Counted from the first letter of the stretch, positions 11,480 to 23,947 are shown. The stretch is DNA of 64,000 nucleotides from Enoplolaimus lenunculus (GCA_030248215.1 JASANG010003130.1:62001-126000), one strand, 5' to 3'. The notes: generated by a model not told the origin, from the letters alone. Translations and numbers: made by a program.

Positions 11480-12401
11480 TTTTCGGTTTTGTCGTAGCTT
11501 CCATTGACTTCGGTCACAAACACTTTCGTAATAAAAGTTGTGCCTTTCCGCGAGTTCACCAGTGACTTTAAAGCAATTTTGAAAGTTTAATTTAACCGAT
11601 CATTGTCAAAAAATGAACTTTACACCAAAATTTTTAGCAACATTTATAGATTATTGTTTAAATTAGCGAATTATACTCCGTTTTTGTTGCTAAATTTTTT
11701 TTGCGTCCCCACGATCACTGGCTTCGGCTCAGCCAACGTTTGTTGGTCTGCGGTTACAGTTTTTGTCATATTCGGTTGGGGTCACACTTGCCCTGCACTC
11801 TATTAATGCGTTTCAGAAAATTGCTGAAAAGTTATGGGTAACTGTAGAGCATTTTTTGCAAATGAAATAAATTGAGAAACAAAGATGAATGTGGTGAATT
11901 ATTGAAAATGAGCATATTCAAACTAAATTGTAGAAGTATTACGCTTGGACCGCCCAAAAAATCGTCGCGCTGTCTATTCATTCAGTAACAAATTATTTCA
12001 AGTGAATTGCAATATATTTAAAATTTGAGTTCGTACTTCAACGGCGGTCTCTGCTCGTTTATCGTTGAAAAATAGTTTGAAAATAAAACTTAATTTACGG
12101 CGAGAACAAAAAATTACAAAACTGCATCATTTATACCAACAACACAAATACCGAGTGTATTTCAGCACGCTTTTTACTGAAATCAGCTACGGTCTTAAAA
12201 TTCGCAAAACCGAAAATATTAACACATCGGGTAACCAGTGATAGACAGGCGTGGCCTAAGGTGTATACCATATATTATATGTTGGCCAAATATAAATATA
12301 TTACCCACAATTCGAGGGGTCTTTGAGGGTTATTTTGGTTCTGCGTAAAACTCTTTCTCTCAAAACATTTCAGTTTTTAATATATACAGCTTGCGGTTCA
12401 T
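11480..12401. other. Non-coding, no feature recognised
   Basis: AT-rich. The 67-codon frame at 11603 has no recognisable domain. Confidence 0.4.
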
Positions 12402-12563
12402 CGGGCCCGTAGCTCGCTCATCTTGCTAGGGGGTTAAAAAATTTTCAGGAGGGGCATACAAAGGTTTTCGTTTACTTGCAAGCAAGGTTGAAACTTTTCT
12501 ACGGGGCCACAATTGTTCCAACGATGGCTTAGCCTTGACCCCTGCCCGCTGACTACGGGCCCG
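12402..12563 (+). repeat. Family B element, copy 3
   Basis: Starts CGGGCCCGTAGCTCGCTCAT and ends GACTACGGGCCCGCG. AGGAGGGGCATACAAAGG lies in the middle. Confidence 0.75.
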
Positions 12564-12676
12564 CGGTTAATCGTGTACTGGTAGTTTCCAAACCTGTATA
12601 CGTCGCGTATATTTGTGTCCTACTGATGTCTGAGACAATTTCTATCCGCTGTGTCTTTTTGTAAGGTCTTCGAAGA

Positions 12677-12970
12677 GTGTTTTCCTCGTTATTCAAGTCA
12701 GGTATCTTTTCAGCTGAAAAAAAATTGATAAGCTAAATATTAAGCTGAGTGTGTGTCAGGGGCGGATTCAGAAACCAATGAGGTGAAATCACAGATAGGA
12801 GTCCACGAAACGTAATAAAAACGGAAGTGTTTTTCTGGTTATTTACGTCAGATATTTTTTTGTGTTGAAGAAAATTGATAAGCACTATATTGCACTGTGT
12901 GTCATAGGCGGATCCGGCAAAAAATTACATGGTATCATACGTAGGAGACCATGAAACGTAAAGAACGCAA
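12677..12970 (+). repeat. Tandem duplication, ~150-bp period
   Basis: GTGTTTTCCTCGTTATTCAA at 12677 recurs diverged at 12827 (GTGTTTTTCTGGTTATTTAC). Both are followed by GTCAG, AAAATTGATAAG, a GTGTGTCA-GGCGGAT block and AGGAG(T/A)CCA(C/T)GAAACGTAA. Two old units. Confidence 0.65.
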
Positions 12971-14563
12971 GAAATATTAATGAGAACCATAGCAAGTAAA
13001 CAGGCTTGGGTGGCAAATTGCAGAACACAGATACTTTGGCGTAGAGTCACTCGACTGATACTGTTCGACTCGAACCAACTTTAAATTTGACAATTTTCTA
13101 ACTGTACAATGGAGTTTCATGAGCGCGAGCGCCCAATGAAGACCATGGATCCGCTCCTGCGAGCGTTGCTTACGAATTGAAACGCATGTTTTCAACAGCG
13201 AAAACTATTCTTAATGCCGGATTTTGAAACCGATGGAACTTAATAGCACTGGATGGCGCTAGAATTTGAAAATAGAACTAAAATTTTTAATTAATTTTGA
13301 AACATTCAGGAAACATTTAGCTGAACAGCATCTATTTGTTCATTAATTGTAAATATATTTCTGCGCAATGGGCTATGTAATTGCCAAGGGTATTCTGGTT
13401 AAGTTTAGTTTCCGATCCGAAGTCTAGCCAAGCGCTATATTATAGCAGCGTCGGCGTAACGTTAAAAACTGACTTCCGTGAAAAATTACTGCCAAGTCAA
13501 TTTTTAAATTTTTACCGATAAAATATCACTTCCAGTGACAAACTTACCCCGTATTTTTTTAGTTTTGAGAAACACGTGGAAACTGTTTGCAAAAAGCTTT
13601 TAGATTTTCAGAAATAGTGACTACCAGACAGGAAGGCTGTACAACCACAATATCTGAACGTCGTTTTGAATTACAGTTATTTGTGAATTTTAATATTCAA
13701 AGATTTTGGCAATTTTTTCAACACGGATGAGAATAATAAGATTGCTTTTGTTTCACGCAGTCCAAAAATATTCTAATGGGATAGGCTGTATTATTTATAA
13801 CGGTGAAAAACGCTCAGGAGCGAAGCGAGCAAGAAGTCAAACACAATTTTAGTAGCAAATATTGATACAAATTTTGTTTTAACTTGCGGTGGGAACCAGG
13901 GGCCTTTCGTTTCTACTCTCAGATCGACCACTCCGCGTTGGGGCCGCAGTCTGGCTGGCCCCTTTTATACATCGTCAAGCGGTTCTATCAAAAAGTTTAC
14001 AATTCCAATTTCGGTTTTGTTTCTGACTTTAGATTATGCTCATTGGAGGCCTGACTATTACTTATAAAAGCGTTTTACTGCCTCAAATGTCGTCTATGGG
14101 TCAATACAAATGTATGGCTGATGAAAAAGTCAGTTTCACAATCTAGAACGTTGTTGTTTTGTAAGAAATTAATATTACAACTGCAAAGTCAGAGTCATTT
14201 TAATTAAAATTGTCTACTCGTTTACTATGCTCAAAAGTTGAAGAGAGTAAACTGAGACAAAAGTTCGAACCGTGCAGCATAATATCATAATTACCTTGGT
14301 TGCCTTGTTTTTTCATAACTTGTTGCAAAATTATCTTCGTGTTCAACCGATTTTAATTTGCAAACATTTCAAACATTCGATATTCTTGTTTGCAAAATTT
14401 ACTCAAAAATTTTAGCTTGCATATTAGCTTTGTTACTTTTAAGCCCAGACGAAAATTAAAGATTCTTCGGTAACGACGAACCGCTAGGATATATCATTAT
14501 AAAATACTCAAATATAAGTAATTATTTAGCAAACCATAATGACAGTTTAATTTAACACTTTAA
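12971..14563. other. Upstream of the first RGS coding exon; no feature recognised
   Basis: May hold a promoter or 5' untranslated exons, but I could not pick out a TATA box, initiator or donor with confidence. A GAGCGAAGCGAGCAAGAAG word near 13817 recurs elsewhere in family D-like sequence. Confidence 0.4.
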
Positions 14564-15406
14564 ATGCGCAGACCTGCGTCAACATCTCACCAGGCTGTGT
14601 TGTCGGCCGAATTGCAGTGTTCAGGGCCAAATGCGCCCAACGAACCCCTCGCAGCATCAAAACAACGCCGCTCTTTAGCTGATTTATTTCGAAAATCTAA
14701 AAGCAATCGTGATTTAGCTTCAGAGTCCGAAAACCAATCTCTCCGTAAGCCACAACAGCCTATTGCTTGCAAATCAAGCACTGAACTAATGGCAAACGAT
14801 GACAGTGAGCTGCAGTCTAAACGTGGTCCTTGTTCAGAGCCTCAATACATACCTGAGGGAAGCAGTTTCGCTGGGGATAGGCATAAATCCCAGCCTCAGT
14901 TGATATCGTTCAGCTTAGACAATCATCAATGCTCATCATCTCTCCCACAGGCATCCAAAAGCGGTCTGGAAGTAGCTCGGCGACCAAAATTGAGTCTCGG
15001 ATTCCTAGGCAGACCCAAAGATGCGCTGAAAAGTCCTAGCATGCAGCAATCGACATCGTTTATTGCCGAATCAGGCCATACCGCATCGTCTGGTGTATGT
15101 TCTCCTCGGCGTCGGTCGCCGTGGGCTGCGATATTCAAAAACCGTTCGCTAGCTAGCTTGACAGCGGCTAGCGGACCGTCTGGAAGACCGCAGCAAACAA
15201 GTCCGTCTGGAATACTTAGTCCAGACGAGCTAACTGTGCAGCAGCAGCAGCAGCCCAGACGAAAAATATCGTCTTATTGGACGCTGGATCAAAATGAAAC
15301 GATTGATGAGCAACGCGTTCTCGACAGCTTACAGCGGCCTATGTTTCATTCGAAACAAATCGCTGTAGATGAAAGCGCGTTGCCAGATGTCGAAAAGTTA
15401 CAAATG
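14564..15406 (+). CDS. RGS-domain protein, coding exon 1 (residues 1-281)
   Basis: First coding exon of a seven-exon, 725-residue RGS protein. The ATG is the first possible start in this frame because a TAA stop abuts it. The frame stays open to ATG|GTAAGT, ending in phase 0. The encoded segment is Ser/Pro/Gln-rich, with basic-plus-Ser patches (RRSLADLF near residue 36, RRRSPW near 183, RRKISS near 235) that look like kinase or 14-3-3 sites, and a run of five Gln near 229. I see no signal peptide, membrane segment or known domain, so it is probably a disordered regulatory N-terminus like those of long RGS3-type proteins (inference). 5' untranslated exons and the promoter were not identified. 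The exon is confident because its donor phase matches exon 2. Confidence 0.85.
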
Positions 15407-15438
15407 GTAAGTTGAAATTGGGTCGCGTCTGAACAATC

Positions 15439-15690
15439 TACACACAAAAAAGTATTTCTGAATTTTTATTCAGAAAAATATTTTCTGTGGTAAATCTGAA
15501 AAGTTTTTCTAATATTTAAGACAATTTTTCTAAAAATAACTATAAAACGTTTATTTTCAGACTATGTTTTAATAATTTCTGAAAATTTTTCTGTTATAAC
15601 AGAAATACTTTTCAAATGCACCTTGCTAATCATATTTCTTAAATATAAGAAATTTTTTCTAAAATATCAGAAATATTATTTTGAGTGTAA
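15439..15690. mobile_element. MITE with TACACNC ends in RGS intron 1
   Basis: The left end TACACACAAAAAAGTATTTC and the complement of the right end (TTTTGAGTGTAA) form inverted repeats. The interior is rich in TTCTGAAAAT-type words in both orientations. TA at each edge suggests a TA target, as for Tc1/mariner MITEs (inference). Confidence 0.6.
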
Positions 15691-16569
15691 ACTGAAACGA
15701 AACGTTGGGTTTGAAGAATTCGCCCGGAACGAGAGCTGAAAGCTTGCTAATATTTTGAAATTGATGCATCACAGTGAACAGTTTTAGATTTGTGTAAAAG
15801 TTCGCAGGCGTTAACCGATCACTACATTATATATAGATCCAACCTTTACGGTACGGTGTAAGCGAGCTAGACGCCAGACGTAAAATATTACATCTTTTTG
15901 TAACAGTCGCAAAACGTTTTTGGGTTCCTGGATTACGGGCGTCATATCCACCAAACGCCTGTGGCTACGCGCCGTAGAAACATTCTGAAACATTCAGTTT
16001 TTTATGTTCATAAGCTGCAGGCTCGTAACAAATTATGCACCGGTCAGTGGGCGGGGCATCTTATTGATGCGAGGTTCGTGTGGGTTTTGACGTGATTCAT
16101 ACAGACGTCTGATCATTGTTTGATTATGGCATCGCAGCGTTTCGTTCTTTCATTGTATTAGTTACTTACGAGAGCCAACGCGCACAATGTCGAGCTACCA
16201 GCTAGTGTGTTATAAGTGAGAAAGTGATAAAGCGCCTTCTAGCCTCGGCAACTTTCTGCTTCTACGAATGAAAAATGATCGAATGCACTGCGATATGCTA
16301 GGCCCGCGACTGGGGTAGGTCCCTCCAAAAGTTACCGGCACGGGTAATCACACACAATAGTTGGTCACCCCCTAAGATTTTGAGTCACTGGGTGTAGTGA
16401 CATCTGCACATGCGTTAAATTCGAATTAACGGAACTTAACGATGTTTCCATGCCTGTTTTGTTTTGATTATATATCTATGAAGTCTTTAAAATTAGACAA
16501 TGTGGCGGCTTTAAATGTGACGCCCAACGAAGGTAAAGCGGTGCTTTAATTGCAGTGGCAGTGTTTTCA

Positions 16570-16778
16570 CGCTGCAAAAATGGCGAGTCAAATTGACTCT
16601 GTCCGAAATAGGCTCGATGGGACTACGCAAACTGAGTCAATTTCGATTTCGCCAGAGTCAAACATGCGCTCAGTGAGCCGAATTTGACTCTGGCGGAGTC
16701 CAATTTTGACTCAGTTTGTGTAGTCCGGAAAAGCCTATTTCGGAGATAGTCAATTTGACTCATCACTTTTTGCAGCAG
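16570..16778. mobile_element. Family S foldback, complete copy, in RGS intron 1
   Basis: Near-palindrome over its whole length. The left half reads GAGTCAAATTGACTCTGTCC, GAAATAGG, then ACTACGCAAACTGAGTCAA; the right half is its reverse complement, ending GTCAATTTGACTCATCACTT and TTTGCAGC. It ends about 65 bases before the exon 2 acceptor. Confidence 0.8.
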
Positions 16779-16842
16779 CTTTTTCAATATTTCAGAAGAC
16801 GTAATATATTAAAGTACTTTCTAAAATTTGTTTATTTTTCAG

Positions 16843-17164
16843 AGTGAAAGCAGTCCAAGACCAATGACAACGCTTCCAAGCATCTCGGTTGATCTTGCGT
16901 CGCTCGGTGTTCCTGCAGGTCAAGAAGACTACGATGACACTGAGGCCGTTGATAGCAGAACAAATTCTCCAGCGAAATATACCAATATTTGCTCCCGTGA
17001 GCCACATTATTCTGCCGCTACGAATCTTAGTGCTATTGAAAAAGCGGAAGTTACAACTGGTGGAGCGACCTCGTCAAACGAAAGTCGTCTTTCCGTCGAC
17101 TCCGGATCTCAGTTTGTGCCTTTGAGCGAATCATCAAAATCTCCTTCCGGATCCAGTTGTCACA
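16843..17164 (+). CDS. RGS-domain protein, coding exon 2 (residues 282-389)
   Basis: The acceptor is TTTATTTTTCAG and the donor A|GTAAGT. The exon enters in phase 0, matching exon 1, and leaves in phase 1. It encodes another Ser/Thr/Glu-rich stretch (starting SESSPRPMTTLPSISVDLA) with no recognisable fold. Intron 1 (15407-16842) contains two MITEs. Intron 2, which follows, is about 20 kb. This segment extends the disordered N-terminal part, and its role is unknown. Confidence 0.85.
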
Positions 17165-18878
17165 GTAAGTTTGTAATTTTATAAATTGTTTAAAATACCG
17201 TTTCTATGCACATGGACATGGAGGGAGTTTATGAGTATTAATCGCCCAATTCATGAGCGAAGAAATTGTTTTTGGACTGTTACAAATGGATTTGATTCTG
17301 AAACAACGTCAAGCTTTTCAATCTCTTCGCTCGCAATTTTTTCAACCCCTACAAAACTTAAATTTTTAATAGGGTCAAATCATATTTTTAGTTGCGACAA
17401 GTCATTAATAAGTTGTGATTTTGGTTCACCAAGCAAATTTACTTTAGCTGATTCTCGTTTGCCTCATTTGTGAGTTTTTGCCATTATTATATCGCTTATG
17501 TACAGCCACCCATTTACGACTTTCTGGATTTGCCCCTGGCATTTGCGTGTTTGTGTTGTGTTCGCGATTTTACAATGTACTGCTTCAAAAATTACCAGAC
17601 GTTTCACTAACTGGTGATGGAAGCTTATTGAAAATCTGGTCCTTCAAGGTTCATCACACTGAAAAATGTGGTGACGTTAAACCAAAAGCTCGTAGAAAAT
17701 GAGCAACAGTTTCTAATTAATTTATGTGTAAATATCGAAAAATTGTTGTTTCAACGAATGAAAGCAGTTTATAAGAATTTATATCTCGTGTTATAATTGA
17801 CCAATTTCAATTTTTTTTTCAATTTGTTACAGAGGTTTTACGAAAAGAACAGACGCATTGCGGGAGGGCAGGGGGGTTGGAGCACTTGATCATACAATCC
17901 ATGATCGAAGAACGCCGTAAACCAGAGACTGCCGGGCGAGCCTAAAATAGCTTATGGGCGCACCGTGTGAATGCTCAAAACATTATGAAACGTTGTTGAT
18001 TACATATTTTAATGAGAACTACTAGTGTCATTGTCGTCGACACGGAATTTGGCAAATTTTTTGTGACGACTTCTCAATAAAAATCAATAGGATAAAACAG
18101 TGGAACGCTGTTGTTACTTTTGATTTAAAATTTGAGCTTTAAATTTTAAAATTTTTTAAATTAAAAAAAAATAGAAATTTTGCCTTCTGAAAAATTCTCA
18201 ACTAAATACAACCACCTATTTTCCCGCTAGATTAAGACGGAACAGGAATAAGCTAATGGAGTTAGTATTTTGCTTATACACCCTTTTACGGTATAACCGG
18301 ACGTCTGCCTCCGGCTCCGACTTCGGTACTGTTTGTCAGAGGTTCTGGCAACTTCGGTAGTGAAATTTTTTATAACTTTACTAAACTTGTTTCCTTCGGT
18401 GCGTTTGGCTATAAGTTTTGGCACAATTTTGAGAACAAATATTGTCGGAAAATCTTTAAAAATAAACCTGAAACCAAAAATTTTTCCAAACACCTTTATA
18501 GATATTTGCTAAAATTATCAAAATTAAACATTGTTTAAACTACTTAATTTCGCGCCACATTCGACTTAATTTGCGCTCTGGCAAGTTTTGTTTGTCTCCG
18601 GCTCCGATATTTTTATCCCCGGTTGCATCCTTCCACAAATGCCTAGACGTCAGAATTACTGCGGGCCACTATAGCTGTATGTGCAGTAAAATGTAAAAAG
18701 CAAACATTTTTAATTATGTATAATGTTTTTTGAAACTATAGGACTAAGCCCGTTGTGAAGGTTGAAATGCTACAAAATGTGACATTTGAAAGAATTTTAA
18801 GAGGCATTTTTATTTGCAATATTTTTTAATTTTATTGCACAAAACAGTGAAACGGTTCAAACGGTTATTTGCACTTGC
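17165..18878. other. 5' part of RGS intron 2, no element recognised
   Basis: Two open frames follow exon 2 (17186-17473 and 17478-17702). The second has a single WD-repeat-like end (GDGSLLKIW), too little to call a gene. The rest is AT-rich. Confidence 0.4.
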
Positions 18879-19052
18879 ACAACGGCGGATCCAGAAAATT
18901 CTGACGAAACAGGAGGGCTGGGAAAAGTTATGAAACGCAATTTTTGACTATATGCTGTATAAACGAAATTTTCACATAGGGAAAATATAAAATCGAACCG
19001 TTTTATCACAAAAAATTTTCTGACGGGGGCGTACGCGCTCCCCGCTCCAAAC
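18879..19052 (-). repeat. Family E element, minus orientation
   Basis: On + it reads GCGGATCCAGAAAATTCTGA, then GGGCTGGGAAAAGTTATGAA, ending GGGGGCGTACGCGCTCCCC. This is the reverse of the copies at 24938 and 50131. Confidence 0.7.
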
Positions 19053-20231
19053 CCTTTGGATCTCTTAGTGCATTTGCATTTGTGTTTCATTGATGCATAC
19101 CACATGCTGGGATATATGCATTCACACGTCAATAATTCTTCGGACAAAATTATAAGCTTAAAGAATATTGTAAATTTCATTATAAACATTATAAAGAGTT
19201 TTTATTGCGGATTCGTAGCCAGGGGGGTCACAACGATTCAGTATTCCTAGGAAATGTTTGCCCCGCTGGAACAGTTTCAGCCACACATGAAAGTCAAGCG
19301 ACATCTTCGTATTCGTTAGCTGAAAGCGTTTAGCTCCCTATTCAGTAACGCAAGGCAAAGAGCAACCAGCTTTCTCGGCTAAGTCATTTTTGAGGAGATG
19401 GTTCTAACGCCGTAATGCAACTTGCATTTTAATACATTTAGGCTTACTTAGCTAGGGGCTTTTGATTGTTTCTTACTGAAAATAATTCGTTTCGATGTTA
19501 TGCAATATTCCTCATTTCTCCTGCTGGCAACGTTACAAATTACATATTATTTTGGCAAGACTGTGTGTGTTTAAAGATCGCAGACTCGTAGCAAACTTAA
19601 CATTCTACGAAGGACCAAAAAATTGAGTATGTGGATGCAGCAAGTTTACGTGAGTTTTACAATGACGCGAACAGTTTTTAGAGAAGCAAAATTTTTTCAA
19701 GAACCGAACTTCCCATCGACCCCCTCTGATTACGAGCCTCAACTGCTGAGATTCTATGAATTGATTAGAATAAACGAAATAATTACTTTTTGATGTTTCG
19801 ATTCATAAATTAGTAATGTTAGGTGTATGGTACTTACCCCGAAACTCGGATAACGGGTACTTTTGAGTTTATCGTATTATATTTTTTTGAATGTTCATTT
19901 AGACCCTTGGTCTAGGGCGTTACCGGGGATCCGGGGTTAACCCCGCCATTATGCTTTTTCACTAAGGTTTATAAAGCATTTAGTTGATAGCATAGGAAAC
20001 ACAATTTTGCGAAATTGAGCCTACTCCACTTTCAATAACTTGACTACGCGTTTGGTAACCTGTCACCCTGTGTATTGGAAACCCGAATGAATTCAGAAAA
20101 AATAAAGGGGAGCTATTGCAGAATGCTAATGTATGGGCAAGGGCAGCTTCAGTGTCGAGCAAAGAACAGATACATTCTTAATTCTCATTCACTAGTCCTG
20201 TTTTACTAAAAAATTTTGCGATGCTAAACGT
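19053..20231. other. RGS intron 2, no feature recognised
   Basis: AT-rich intronic sequence. The short open frames show no domain. Confidence 0.4.
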
Positions 20232-20436
20232 GGCCCATGTAAAGATCAAGGGCGGAACATTTCTCTGTGTGGACTAGAAAAGGGTAAGCTTAAGCTCTGG
20301 ACTAATTTTTTTGCTTTGGATTAGGCTTAGGCGTAGGCTTAGGCTTAGGAATATGCTCATACTGGCGCTTAGGCTTAGGCGTAGGTTTGGAAATATGCTT
20401 TATAATACTGTTCCGCCCCTGTTCTTTACATTGGCC
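20232..20436. mobile_element. Family H hAT-like MITE
   Basis: GGCCCATGTAAAGATCAAGG at left, CCCTGTTCTTTACATTGGCC at right. Flanks CTAAACGT / TTAAATGT agree at 6 of 8 positions. Interior runs of TTAGGC surround AATATGCTCATACTGGCG. Confidence 0.85.
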
Positions 20437-20777
20437 TTAAATGTTCATCTGAAGCGCGATGTGTTGCGATCAAGATTGCAGCCTTTTTTTTCTTGAAAAT
20501 GGTATTTATCTGAAATCTTGTTGAGGTAAACAGAATTTTCTAAATTTCTAACGTTAATAATTCAACCGTGCTTGCGTAACAAAAATTGAAATGACTATGA
20601 CCTATGCCGGTAAATAAATCTAACCTAATTTGCTGTTTTGTATATTGTCTTCATTTTTCTTATCAATTAATTGTATCGCCTGTTGACATAAATTTAATAT
20701 TTTTTATCAAAGAGCAGTGGCGATTTAGGAAATTTCTGACAATGTCGCTGCGATAATTGCGAAAAAGGTCGGGAGCC

Positions 20778-20985
20778 AAGCAAGCGAGAGGCCCAGGGCC
20801 GGAGCAGCCACCCCCATGCCCCCATTTGTCGGGGCCCCACCCCTAAAGGGGCCCTCACCCTGACCGGTTGAAACAAAAACCGCTTACGTTTTAAAATGCG
20901 TCTGGTTTCTCGATCGCTTCGCTCGCGAGTTTGGTACCCCCACTTTGGAATTTGAGGGAAGCAACCACCCTGGATGATCCCCTTT
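20778..20985. repeat. Family D GC-rich repeat
   Basis: GCCCAGGGCCGGAGCAGCCA, then CCGGTTGAAACAAAAACCGC, then ATGCGTCTGGTTTCTCGATC and GCTTCGCTCGCGAG. Markedly richer in GC than its surroundings. The 125-codon minus-strand frame across it is incidental. Confidence 0.7.
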
Positions 20986-21169
20986 AAATTCGCCGGTGTG
21001 AAACAGAAATCATTCGTGTTAGCAACATGTGAATACCTAATGTTATCAGCTTTAAAATAGAGATACAACAATTTTGCCTTGCTTCAAAATTGAGTATCTT
21101 GCCTTTACGGCCAACGGACAAAAATGATTTTGTGTTTTCAAACCTTCAGAGGATGGTGGTCGTTTGGCG

Positions 21170-21335
21170 TACACCCCTTTAATGTCAGAAAATTTTTTTG
21201 TCATAAAATGTAAAGATACCTACCTACCTTACAATTTTTCCCTCATACAAAATCAGTACATATATAGCAAAAATTGCGTTTCATAACTTTTGCCAGCCCG
21301 AACTCCGTCAAAAATTTCTGGATTCGCCGCTCCAT
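21170..21335 (+). repeat. Family E element
   Basis: TACACCCCTTTAATGTCAGA, TTTTTTTGTCATAAAATGTA, GCGTTTCATAACTTTTGCCA and AAATTTCTGGATTCGCCG in the family order. Confidence 0.65.
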
Positions 21336-21911
21336 ATGATGCTACCTTGTGTCCATCAATGAATTGTGTAGGTACACATTGCGACAGAAATGCCACGTAA
21401 GGACTCTTATATGGGCGTATTCAGTAATCTGGTTAGGGAAAGATCACCTAACGTAAGTAAGTATATGTGGTTTTATTTCTAAGTCTAGTTGTCTTAGGTA
21501 GTATTTTAGTAATTAACAAAAAACCCCTTTGTCAATTACTGAAAATAATACGTTCGCAGCTATCACCCTATAGATGCAAAACAAGTACCGTTGACAGCGT
21601 TTGAGCAGGTGAATGTGGACTAAATGTCACGTTTGATATGTGCCTCCAGTATTTCATACCTATACATTTCATTCATGTGTTATAAAATTAAATTATTGTT
21701 CATTTTATTAGGTTAATATACCGGAGATAGTAATGGTTTCAGCGTGAAATATTGCTTTCAAATTATAAATGTAGGGGTTACTTGTTGAGATTAGGCCGGA
21801 ACATTTTGCAAATTACCACGTGTTTACGAAGTACGCATTTTATCAGGTGTTTCTAGTGTTTTACGTTTGATTAAACCGTTTTTGAATTATAACATCAACA
21901 CAGCATCATTG

Positions 21912-21998
21912 GAAAAAATTGTGAGTCAAATTGACTCTGTCTGAAATAGGCTTTTCCTGACTACACAAACTGAGTCAAAATTTGACTCTGTGTGCATT
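21912..21998 (+). repeat. Family S, single arm
   Basis: GTGAGTCAAATTGACTCTGT, AAATAGGCTTTTCC, ACTACACAAACTGAGTCAAA. Only one arm of the palindrome is present, and it runs directly into a family C element. Confidence 0.7.
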
Positions 21999-22345
21999 GT
22001 ATCAAATGTACCAGAACGCGTTGCGTTTTTGTATAACCTCCCTCACCATTATTAAGAGGGGACGGGGTCGATAGCACTTGCAATACATACGACTGAAGGA
22101 AACTTATCATTTTTCAAATGTAAACGGAGTGTTTTGGAAGCATGTAAAATACTATAAAATTTAAGACTAGCACAAATTGTACCCACCTAAATAAGAGGGT
22201 GTTAGCACAAGTTGTACCCACAGAAATAAGAGGGTGTTAGCACAAGTTGTACCCACCTAAATAAGAGGGTGTAGGCTAAAAACGCAACGTCAGTTGAGTA
22301 TGTTTTGTACACAAGTGTACCCAGTTGCATATACTTGTTTTATAT
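21999..22345. mobile_element. Family C MITE with internal tandem repeats
   Basis: Left arm AATGTACCAGAACGCGTTGC and right arm AAAACGCAACGTCAGTTGAG with GTACCCAGTTGCATA are the family's inverted ends. The interior carries three 35-bp repeats. Confidence 0.6.
22170..22273 (+). repeat. 35-bp tandem repeat, three units
   Basis: The unit starts GCACAAGTTGTACCCACCTA and ends AATAAGAGGGTGTTA. Starts lie at 22170, 22205 and 22240 with only a few differences between units. Confidence 0.9.
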
Positions 22346-23525
22346 ATCATCCAGTCTTGATGACGCAGATCATAGCCAGAACTGTGGTGGACAGTTAAGA
22401 GCCCTAACCATGCTAGCCACATCCTCGTACCTATACCTCCCGTTGAAAATTTACATACTATTTAGAATTCTATGCTATGAAATTTTTTCATGCCCCTCTA
22501 ATAAAACTTCCTGACAATCTAGTAATCCTTTGTTGATGGTCTGATCCCGATACTTTGGACCCACCAGTTCGGGTTTCAAATGCTGTTTGTTTTCCCGGCA
22601 TAATATTGACGATGTACTAACATTTGAACTATACTAAAGCATTGTACAACCGGATATCCGTATTCGTTTCTGGAAATCGGTGACCGTTTCCGTTATAGAA
22701 ATACCTGAAATTCGGTTATTTTTATGTTCAAAATTAGAGTAGTAATCAAGCATTTTTTCTCGCAATTTTTTTATTACAGATATGCTGCAATTGTTCCATA
22801 TGAAGTAAAACTAACGAAAATCTTAAATATTTTTTGGTGCATCCGCGTTTTTGTCTGTAAAATTTCACAAAGCCCAGTGAATATTTGCATGCCTTAATTG
22901 TGGTGACAGATAAATAAAACATCTTTGAAACTTTTATACTTCAATAACAGTTATTCGTTTGCGGTATGTCTACTGCCTGTTCACACGCTGATGCTAAAGA
23001 AATAATGGTTCAGCGGCAGTGCAAATACAGAATGCAGTTGATAGTTCTTTCATTTGCATTATCAATTTTTCGTCAATCAATTATCTGCGATTATGCGCAG
23101 TTGCTGGTCAAAATGACGAATGCACCGGTCTTTATCCAATGAGGTAAATTAAATTCAAAACGCAATAAACCTGATATATTTTACTCTGCAGCCGAGCAAT
23201 GTGGATTGACGGGAGATAACATCAAAAACGACTAAAATATTATTTCTTAGAATTGCAAAACCGTTAATTATGGTTTAATACTTAAGCATTGCCTATGTTT
23301 TACCGGACTGCAATGAGCATGTACCAGCGGGTGGTCCGTGGTGTTTCTACTCCTCTCGGTAGGTCTATGTGAGATATATAGGACACATTTGCGTTATGAA
23401 ATGAACGCTGCGGAAAATGCGTAATTTATTTAAGCTTGACAGAGTTTATGAAGATGTGCGCATTTTGGGAACTGTGTGATATTTCATGCTTAAAGCAAAA
23501 GTTTATTAGGTAAAAGTGAGCAACT
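22346..23525. other. RGS intron 2, no feature recognised
   Basis: AT-rich. No element boundaries or coding signal seen. Confidence 0.4.
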
Positions 23526-23697
23526 TATGCCAGTAACCAACTCATCTTGCTAGATGGGGCTAAATTTTTTCCGGATGGATATACAAGGGTTTGTGTTGAC
23601 TTATGAGCAAAGTTGAAAAATTTCTAGGGGGGGGGGTGGTAAAATTTGTTTAGGAGGAGTTGAGTCACCTGTCTCCATCTTCTTTGGCTACGGTACC
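23526..23697 (+). repeat. Family B element, diverged
   Basis: GCCAGTAACCAACTCATCTT to TCTTTGGCTACGGTACCAA, with the GTTGACTTATGAGCAAAGTT block and a G9 run. Confidence 0.65.
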
Positions 23698-23917
23698 AAC
23701 CAGTTTTAAGTAAAAGTGTTGAATTTGCATTTTTTCAGCAGATAATCCTATGTAGCATCAAGAGTATCTTTTTCCGTCAGATCTCCAAATGATTCAAGTG
23801 AGTCAAAGGTGCATTAAAACTATTAACGAAAGTTAGGCATATAGCCCGAATACAGTACCCCCTAACCAATTAGGGATAGGGTGGAACCGTATTAGGACCG
23901 CTGATAGTACAAACAGC

Positions 23918-23947
23918 AATAAATAAATAAATAAATAAATAAATAAT
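23918..23947 (+). repeat. (AAAT)n microsatellite
   Basis: About seven AAAT units in a row. Confidence 0.9.

Noticed and set aside
17478-17702. Open frame after RGS exon 2 ending in GDGSLLKIWSFK, like one WD repeat
   Set aside because: Only a single WD-like end is seen, the neighbouring frames give no further blades, and exon 2 has a good donor with a matching acceptor at 37395. Probably chance.
20694-21071. Minus-strand frames rich in RSDRETRR and PVR, also at 60552-60989 and 60974-61228
   Set aside because: They fall in family D repeats and recur wherever the repeat does. No start or splice context.
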